Assembly: GCA_963802765.1 (NCBI GenBank)
Contig: CAWDJZ010000006.1
Coordinates: forward strand, 186,001-250,000
Direction of reading: 5' to 3'
Origin: Gaiellasilicea sp963802765
Lineage (GTDB): Bacteria > Actinomycetota > Thermoleophilia > Gaiellales > Gaiellaceae
Length of the DNA: 64,000 nt
Both the position numbers and the translations under genes were made by a program. The notes beneath the pieces were generated by a model. It saw only the letters and a program-made list of their open reading frames with translations, ran no database searches and was not told where the DNA came from. Below, piece after piece: positions 57,342 through 64,000 of this stretch; positions within the stretch are counted from its first letter, which is position 1; every line of letters begins with the position of its first letter.

Positions 57342-57491
57342 CTAGCCATCCCCGTAGCCGTAATCCCTGTCGCTCTCGGTCGCGACGAGCTCGACGGCGG
57401 TGCCGCCGATCTCGTCGCCCGACGCCTAGGTGGCGTCGTCGCTGCCGCACCCTGCGAGGATGAGGACCGCCAGGAGCAGCAGCCGTCTCAC
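57342..57491 (-). pseudogene. Very short lipoprotein interrupted by an in-frame amber codon
   Basis: From GTG 57491: RRLLLLAVLILAGCGSDDAT then TAG (57428-57426), then the same frame continues ASGDEIGGTAVELVATESDR and DYGYGDG before a second TAG (57344-57342). The lipobox LILAGC is good, and the region after the stop still has coding-like composition. Either a single-base error/mutation (for example CAG, GAG or AAG to TAG) or a natural 21-residue lipopeptide. Start and stop are both within the 229-bp gap between the S58 gene and pckA. Confidence 0.5.
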
Positions 57492-57535
57492 ATTGAGTCT
57501 TACGCGGCCGCGGCGCGGGTGGATTCACGCTTGCA

Positions 57536-57541
57536 TAGGAT
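57536..57541 (+). promoter_or_regulatory. -10-like TAGGAT in front of pckA
   Basis: TAGGAT ends 10 nt before ATG 57552. An in-frame ATG at 57540 overlaps it, so 57552 is preferred. Confidence 0.4.
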
Positions 57542-57551
57542 GTCCGGCGCC

Positions 57552-59141
<1,590 letters not shown>

Positions 59142-59204
59142 CTCCGTAGCCGCAACCTCCTGGTAACTGCCCGGGCGTAGCCCAGGGCCCTCCTCGTTAG
59201 CGAT

Positions 59205-59237
59205 CCGTTGGCCGTCCGTTGGCCGCCGGTTGGCGAC
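59205..59237 (+). repeat. Three 11-bp direct repeats (SARP-type operator candidate)
   Basis: CCGTTGGCCGT, CCGTTGGCCGC and CGGTTGGCGAC in tandem, exactly one helical turn apart. GTTGGC occurs in every unit. GAGCGT (59244-59249), a weak -10 with A2 and T6, starts 8 nt after the third GTTGGCG. SARP regulators bind such 7-bp direct repeats with 4-bp spacers about 8 bp before the -10. A SARP/BTAD regulator is encoded next to it. Confidence 0.5.
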
Positions 59238-59272
59238 CCCTCCGAGCGTGGGCGCACGGAAGGAGGTGCGCC

Positions 59273-59317
59273 ATGCGGAAGCAGCCGGCTGGTGGCGGCA
59301 TCGGCGGCGGCATCTAG
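59273..59317 (+). CDS. 14-residue Gly-rich peptide ORF MRKQPAGGGIGGGI
   Basis: ATG 59273 has a perfect Shine-Dalgarno (AAGGAGG, 6 nt away), the strongest in this window, and follows the 11-bp repeats and a possible -10. The stop (59315-59317) overlaps the last codons of the convergent SARP regulator gene. Peptide: charged start, then GGGIGGGI. It could be a signalling or leader peptide, or the SD may be fortuitous. The size is below ordinary gene-calling limits. Confidence 0.4.
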   Translation: MRKQPAGGGIGGGI

Positions 59318-62300
59318 GCTGCCGAACGAGACGAAGAGGAGCCCCGAGCAGGGCTCCTTTCGCTCTGGACCCCGAGCGCGGTCGCGCCCTTGCGCCGGAG
59401 CAGCGTCCTCGCCGCCGACAGCCTCGGCTCGCGCGTCGGTGTCGGCGCCCGGCGAGGTGGAGCACCTCGGCGAGCGCCAGGTGCGCGCGGGCCCGCGCGC
59501 GCAAGCCGTCGGTGAGGGAGGCGATCGCCACCGCAGTCACGCGCCATGGTCTCCGCCTCGGCTACGTCACCCGAGCGGGCTAGGAGCCGCGCCCGCGCGC
59601 TGCGCCACCAGAACTGCACGAGCACGTCGGAGGGGAGTGCCTCCCTCTCGGCATAGCCGACGAGCTCATCGGCCCTGCTCCAGTCTCGCCGCGGTCGAGG
59701 AGCAGCTGCCCGAGCTGCAGCGCATTCGTACTGGCGTAGGCGTGGTCTCCTGCGGCACGGAGGGCTTCGAACGCTCTCTCGGCCTCGGCTTCGGCGGCTT
59801 CGCTGGTCGCCGGCGATGGTCTCGAGCGCGATCACGACGGGCGTCAAGATCGTCCGCAGGCCCGCGCACGTTCCCGATCTCCTCGTACTGCGAGCGGGCG
59901 TGCGCCAGCAAGGCACGCCCCTCGTCGCAGCGCCCCTCGAGCGCGCGCAGAGCCCGCCGAGGACCGCAGTCACGGCCGCACGTGCCGATTGGTCGGGGCT
60001 GCGCTCGAGGAGCGCCGTCAGCTCGAGCGACGCACTCGGCGACCGGCACCGGGCCGTAGTACAGGGACTCCGCCTGAATCGACACGCAGACTGCCGGCCG
60101 GGATTCCGGCGGCGCGCGTAGTGCCGCTCGGCGCGTTCCGCCGCGGCCCGCAGCTCTTCGAAACGGCAGGCGAGGAGATGGACGTTGCGCGAGGAAGAGC
60201 TCGGCCCGGCCGAGCCCTCGTGCATCGCCCGCCGCGCGTAGCGCCTGCTCGGCTTCGGCGAAGGTCGCCACGGCGTCGTCGAGCGCGAGCTCGCCGGCGT
60301 TGAGCTGCGTGTACGCGCGCTCGCACGCAACGCGGGCGGAGATCCTCGCGGCGCGGACGCGTGCGGCGTCGCGGTCAGCGCTCGTCAGGGCCGCGTCCGC
60401 CTCGTCGGGGCGGTTGTGCAGGCGGAGCGCAATCGACCGCTCGAGCTCGAGCTCCGCGCGCCGCTCGCCTGCGGGAAGGAGCGCGACGGCGCGGCCGAGC
60501 AGGCCGACCGCGGCGGCGACGTCGCTCGTGCGCCAGACGCGCATCCCCGCTTCGCCGAGCCGCTCGCCGGCCCGCGCGGCGAGCTCGTCGGCGTCCTCGC
60601 CGAGCTCGCGGCGGGAGAGCGCGGCCTGCTCGAGGTGGTAGCCGGCGAGGGCGTCGTCGCCGGGGCCGTCGCGGTCGAGCCAGTCGGCGACGCGCTCGTG
60701 CAGGCCGGCGCGGTCGGCCTTGGTCAGGGTCGCGTAGGCGGCGTCGCGGAGGAGGACGTGGTGGAAGCGGTAGCCGTCGTCGCCGGGCTCGGCGGTCGCG
60801 GCCGGGTGAACGAAGCTGCGGCGCGAGAGGGAGGAGAGGGCCGCGTCGACCGGCTCCTCGGAGAGCGCCGCGACGACGCCGCGCGAGAACTCGCGTCCGG
60901 CGACGGCCGCGCGCTGGATGACGCGCCGCTCTGGGTCGGCGAGTCGGCCGATCCGGCCCGGCGAGGACGGCCTCGAGCGTCGGCGGCAGGCCTTGGCCGT
61001 TCTCGGCGGCGAAGGCGGCGAGCTGCTCGGCGTAGAGCGCGTTGCCGTCGGCGAGCTCGACCACGCGCTCCCGCGTCTCCTCGTCGAGGTCGGCGAGTCC
61101 GGCGACGAGCCGGCGCGCCTCGTCGGGGGTGAGCGGCCCGAGCGGAAGCTGCTCCCCGGCCGGCCGCTCGAGCTCCGGGCGGGCGAGCGAGACGACGAGA
61201 ACGGGTGCGTCCGCGACGCGCTCGGCGAGGTAGTCGACGAGGTCGAGCAGGGCCGGCTCGGCCCAGTGGACGTCGTCGAGGAGCAGCAGGACCGGCTTCG
61301 TGCGTCCGAGCGCCTCGAGCAGGCGGCGGAGCGCCCAGTACGACTCCCCGAGCGTGCCCGACGTCCTGCGTGCGTCGCGAGCGCGGCGAGGCGGGTCGTC
61401 GCCAGCTCGCCCTCGGGATCGTCCGCCGAGCGCGGCGGCCAGGTCGAGCTCCTGGAGCGGGTCGAGGAGCGGCAGGAACGTCTGCCCCTTGCCGTAGGAG
61501 AAGCAGCGGCCGACGAGCGTCGTCGCCTCGCTCTGCGAGCGCGGTCGTCAGCTCGCGGCCGAGCCGGGTCTTGCCGATCCCGGGCTCGCCGAGGACGGTG
61601 ACGACGCGGCAGCGCCGCTCAGCCTTTGCCGCGTCGAACGCCGCGCGCAGGCGCGCCAGCTCCTCGGTGCGGCCGACGAGCGGGGCGTCGAGGCGGCGCT
61701 CGTGCTGGACGAGCGCGCGTGTGCGGTCGTCCACCTGCAGGCCGCCCAGGCGCGCCAGCTCGACGGCGCGCGTGAAGACGGAGCCGGCACCTGCGACCGA
61801 CTCGCCGGTCGCGACCCCCGCAGGTAGGCCGAGCTCGGCCGCGGCGCGGACGGCCCGGAGCGCGTCGTCGTCTCGGGGCGCCTCGGCGCCGAAGACGGCG
61901 ACGAGCCCTTCCGGCCCGAAGCGCTCGAGCTCGCCGTCGTTCCGCTCGAGCACCTCGCGCACTCGCGCCAGCAGCTCGTCCAGCCGCCGTCGCAGCGTCT
62001 CCGGGTCGTCTTCGGCCGGCGGGATCGCGGCGAGCACGCTGACGAGCCGGAGCTCGGCCGCGAGGTGCCGACGGCTCTCCCTCCGCGGCTTCGGCCGGCG
62101 GCGCGAGCGAGGGATCCTGGCGGAGGATCCGCCGCTCGAGCTCCTGCAGCTCGGGCGACGGGTCGAGGCCGAGCTCGTCCGCGAGCGCGAGCCGCGCGGC
62201 CCGGTAGACCTCGAGCGCCTCGGCCTGACGGCCGCAGCGGTAGAGCGCGAGCATCAGCTGGCCGCGGAGCCGCTCGCGCAGCGGGTGCTCGGCGACGAGG

Positions 62301-62829
62301 CTCTCGAGCTCGCCGACGAGCGCGGCGTGACGGCCGAGCTCGAGCTCGGCGTCGATCCGCTCCTCGACGGCGGCGATTCGCAGCTCGTCGAGCCGGGCGC
62401 CTTCGTGCCGGGCGAACTCCTCCTCGTCGAGGTCGGCGAGGGCAGGCCCGTGCCAGAGCGCGAGCGCCTCTCGGAGCAGGCTCGCGCGGCGTGCAGGCTC
62501 GGCGTCGCGCGCCTCGCGCGAGCAGCCGCTCGAACCGGTTCGCGTCGACGTCCTCGCGGCTCGACCGCCAGGCGATAGCCGGGCGGCTGCGTGACGAGGA
62601 CGTCGCGCCCGAGCGTCTTCCGCAGCGCGGAGACGGTGTTCTGGAGCGACCCGGTCGCCGACGCGGGCGCCCGCTCGCCCCAGAGGTCGGCGATCAGGCG
62701 GTCGGTCGAGACGACCTCGCCGGCCCGGAGCGCAAGCGCCGCCAGCAGCGCCCTCTGCTGGCGCCGCCGGACGTCCAGAACGTGCTCGCCCTCGCGCACC
62801 TCGAGCGAGCCGAGGAGGCGGATCTCCAC
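59314..62829 (-). pseudogene. SARP/BTAD - degenerate cyclase - STAND ATPase - TPR transcriptional regulator, many frameshifts
   Basis: ATG 62829 begins MEIRLLGSLEVREGEHVLDV: an OmpR-like winged helix (VSTDRLIADLWGERAPASA, NTVSALRKTLG). After two shifts near 62515-62555 the BTAD follows (LLREALALWHGPAL, AALVGELESLVAEHPLRERL, ALEVYRAARLALADELGLDPSPEL). After a shift near 62080 comes a class III cyclase-like domain without metal Asp (RLVSVLAAIPPAED, GPEGLVAVFGAEAP). Then VGRTEELARLRAAFD, Walker A GEPGIGKTRLG, and, after further shifts from ~61535, Walker B VLLLLDDVHWAEPALLDLV and TPR-like helices. At least six frame changes are needed, so it is a decaying gene or a poorly sequenced stretch. The family activates secondary-metabolite or peptide genes. 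Confidence 0.75.
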
Positions 62830-62916
62830 GTGACCGGTTGTAACACCCGGCCCGGCCGCTTTCCAGGTGAGCGCGCGATGAGTGGCGTGTGAGCGGTCGC
62901 GCGCAGCATCGGGCGC

Positions 62917-63051
62917 GTGAAGTCCACCGACAACCTCATCGACATCGACGAGCTGATGCGCGAGATCGAGCGCTACCTCGTCGTCGTCGAGGCGTTCCGG
63001 GCCGCCGGCTGCGATGTCGGCGGGCTCCGGCGCCGGAAAGGGAGCCGATGA
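62917..63051 (+). CDS. 44-residue helical small protein, paralogue A
   Basis: GTG 62917, 87 bp from the divergent SARP regulator start. Contains the motif LMREIERYLVVVEAFRAAG, shared with the next ORF, and a basic C terminus (LRRRKGSR). No SD is obvious. Third codon positions are G/C-rich. The upstream 30 nt (TGAGCGGTCGCGCGCAG) resemble those of paralogue B, so the pair looks like a ~200-bp tandem duplication. Unknown function; a coiled-coil or amphipathic helix is likely. Confidence 0.5.
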   Translation: MKSTDNLIDIDELMREIERYLVVVEAFRAAGCDVGGLRRRKGSR

Positions 63052-63118
63052 CCGACAGAGCGCGATCAGCAGAGACCCGACGCATGCCGCATGAGCGGTG
63101 GCGCACAGGAAGGAACCG

Positions 63119-63241
63119 GTGCGTTCCGCGGACGTGAAGGCGCTGATGAGGGAGATCCAGCGCTACCTCGCGTTCGTCGAGGCGCTTCGGCGGTCCAACG
63201 ACCCGCCGCGGAGTCGCGGTGAAGGAGGGAGCACGAGATGA
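63119..63241 (+). CDS. 40-residue helical small protein, paralogue B
   Basis: GTG 63119 with AGGAAGGA just upstream. Contains LMREIQRYLAFVEALRRSN, matching paralogue A at REI-x-RYL-x2-VEA-x-R, followed by a Pro/Arg/Gly tail. The stop overlaps the ATG of the collagen-like gene (ATGA), so the two are translationally coupled. Function unknown. Confidence 0.55.
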   Translation: MRSADVKALMREIQRYLAFVEALRRSNDPPRSRGEGGSTR

Positions 63242-63833
63242 AGAAGGCAGCATTCGTCGTCGCCGGAGCGGTGTTCGCCCTGGCAGTCGTCACAGCGGGG
63301 ACGGCGGGCGTCCAGGCTCTGATCACGAGCGCTCAGATCAAGGACGGGACGATCGCGTCCCGCGACATCAAGAACGGCTCGATCGCCCGGGCAGACATCT
63401 CCGCGAACGCGCTGGCGTCGCTGCGGGGCCCGCGCGGCCTGGCCGGCGCAGCCGGCGCTCAGGGAGCGGCAGGTGCCCAGGGCCAGGGTCCGGCGGGCGC
63501 TCAGGGTCCGCAGGGTGAGAGGGGGCCGCAGGGCGACAAGGGCGACCAGGGAGTACAGGGACCCGCGGGCGGGCTCTCCGGGTACGAGATCGTGACTGGC
63601 GGATCCGGTTCCGATCGCAGCCGACGAGTTCGACGTCTACGGCTCAGGCCGACTGTCCGGACGGCAAGGTCGCCGTTGGCGGTGGGGTCTCGTTCGAGAA
63701 TCCCGCGAGCGGCGTGTCCATGGTCGAGTCGTTCCCGACCGAGACGGGCGGCGGCTGGCTCGTGACCGCCTACAACCCGTTCGAAGAGTCGAACAGCATG
63801 ACGCCGTACGCGATCTGCGCGGCGCAGGCCTAG
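63238..63833 (+). pseudogene. Secreted collagen-like (Gly-x-y repeat) protein, two frameshifts in the C-terminal domain
   Basis: ATG 63238, SD GGAGG 7 nt upstream. Signal peptide KKAAFVVAGAVFALAVVTAG, then a stalk with the duplicated ITSAQIKDGTIASRDIKNGSI repeat common in actinobacterial surface proteins, and ~50 residues of G-x-y (GPRGLAGAAGAQG, GPQGERGPQGDKGDQG). After SGYEIVTGG the frame shifts near 63610 (PIAADEFDVYGSGR) and again near 63655 (CPDGKVAVGGGVSFENPASG), ending YAICAAQA at 63833 with two Cys that likely form a disulfide. Repaired length ~195 residues. Probably cell-surface attached or secreted. Confidence 0.75.
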
Positions 63834-63855
63834 CGGCTGGCGGGGGCCAGGAGAT

Positions 63856-63881
63856 CGGGGCCGGGCGCATGCTCGGCCCCG
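63856..63881 (+). terminator. Terminator after the collagen-like gene
   Basis: Stem CGGGGCCG/CGGCCCCG with a 10-nt loop, then GTCGTTTGC. It lies 22 nt after the stop and before the last gene. Confidence 0.65.
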
Positions 63882-63925
63882 GTCGTTTGCTCGCGGTTCG
63901 CCGCGCGGGAGGGGTCGGCATTCGG

Positions 63926-63931
63926 TAGCGT
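63926..63931 (+). promoter_or_regulatory. -10-like TAGCGT for the last gene (leaderless)
   Basis: TAGCGT ends 8 nt before GTG 63940, within the TAGNNT series. Confidence 0.4.
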
Positions 63932-63939
63932 CAAAGGCG

Positions 63940-64000
63940 GTGGACGCGAAGCACGACGTACTCGTGATCGGCGCCGGTTGCGCCGGCATGCGCGCAGCGA
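63940..64000 (+). CDS. FAD-dependent oxidoreductase, N-terminal fragment (possibly succinate dehydrogenase flavoprotein subunit)
   Basis: Only the first 20 codons are in the window: GTG then DAKHDVLVIGAGCAGMRAA, the Rossmann FAD-binding GxGxxG loop in the form seen in SdhA/FrdA. The match in position of the second Gly and the following (L/M)RAA is suggestive of SdhA, and this genome region is rich in TCA genes, but other flavoproteins share this start. Confidence 0.6.
   Translation, partial: MDAKHDVLVIGAGCAGMRAA

Noticed and set aside
63410..63580. Short Gly-rich tandem repeats as a CRISPR or minisatellite
   Set aside because: They encode the G-x-y repeats of the collagen-like protein; no spacer/repeat regularity.

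Overview
The window is about 70% GC, densely packed and strongly G/C-biased at third codon positions. It carries typical actinobacterial genes (CarD, tandem citrate synthases, PEP carboxykinase, actinobacterial-type CopA/CsoR, a Suc_Fer-like protein, a SARP/BTAD regulator). It also has a block (clpC, radA, ispD, ispF, gltX, cysS, rlmB, yacP, sigH-like sigma factor) whose order is best known from Bacillus. The best inference is a deep-branching actinobacterium such as Thermoleophilia/Gaiellales, probably a metagenome or draft assembly. No phage, IS element, rRNA or CRISPR array is visible. Several genes carry clean single-base frameshifts, so uncorrected assembly errors are likely in places.

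Layout. 0-16.5 kb: end of clpC, a secreted DUF6351 esterase-like protein, an NHL propeller protein, then radA-carD-ispD-HAD-ispF-GNAT. A mutY/DUF4396/csoR unit diverges from copZ-copA around a CsoR operator. gltX-cysS-rlmB-yacP follow, then a sigma factor with an upstream LexA-type box, and tRNA-Thr. 16.5-24.4 kb (minus strand): MMPL transporter, PAP2 enzyme, a cyclase-response-regulator fusion, a small protein, a PAS histidine kinase and a receiver-only regulator. 24.4-34.7 kb: a Cys/Met-metabolism PLP enzyme, acyl-CoA carboxylase beta, an acetyltransferase, a GGDEF/HD-GYP protein with a tiny membrane-peptide gene ahead of it, pgsA, the biotin carboxylase subunit, a Suc_Fer-like protein, and a JmjC-type oxygenase whose 5' end overlaps an Asp-rich micro-ORF.

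34.7-51 kb is a central-metabolism island: sucC-methyltransferase-sucD, thermonuclease, ahcY, DEAD-box helicase, aminotransferase, LapA-like protein, a PDZ-Lon protease, SDR, mdh and idh on the minus strand, divergent from two citrate synthases, a HEAT-like protein, purE and a frameshifted purK. 51-57.5 kb: two tandem tyrosine recombinases (both frameshifted), alpha/beta hydrolase-plsC, an ABC exporter with a UBP zinc finger, an S58 peptidase and a lipoprotein interrupted by an amber codon. 57.5-64 kb: pckA, then a large, heavily frameshifted SARP-BTAD-cyclase-STAND regulator. It is bordered on one side by an 11-bp triple repeat and a 14-residue peptide ORF, and on the other by two paralogous ~40-residue ORFs and a collagen-like secreted protein. 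The window ends in a flavoprotein, possibly SdhA.

A recurring signal is a TANNNT (mostly TAGNNT) hexamer ending 6-10 nt before the start codon, with no Shine-Dalgarno sequence. It precedes more than a dozen genes and suggests widespread leaderless transcription. Genes inside operons instead start by stop/start overlaps (ATGA, GTGA, TGATG). The most unusual items are the micro-ORFs, the repeats around the SARP regulator, and the Asp-rich peptide/JmjC pair.
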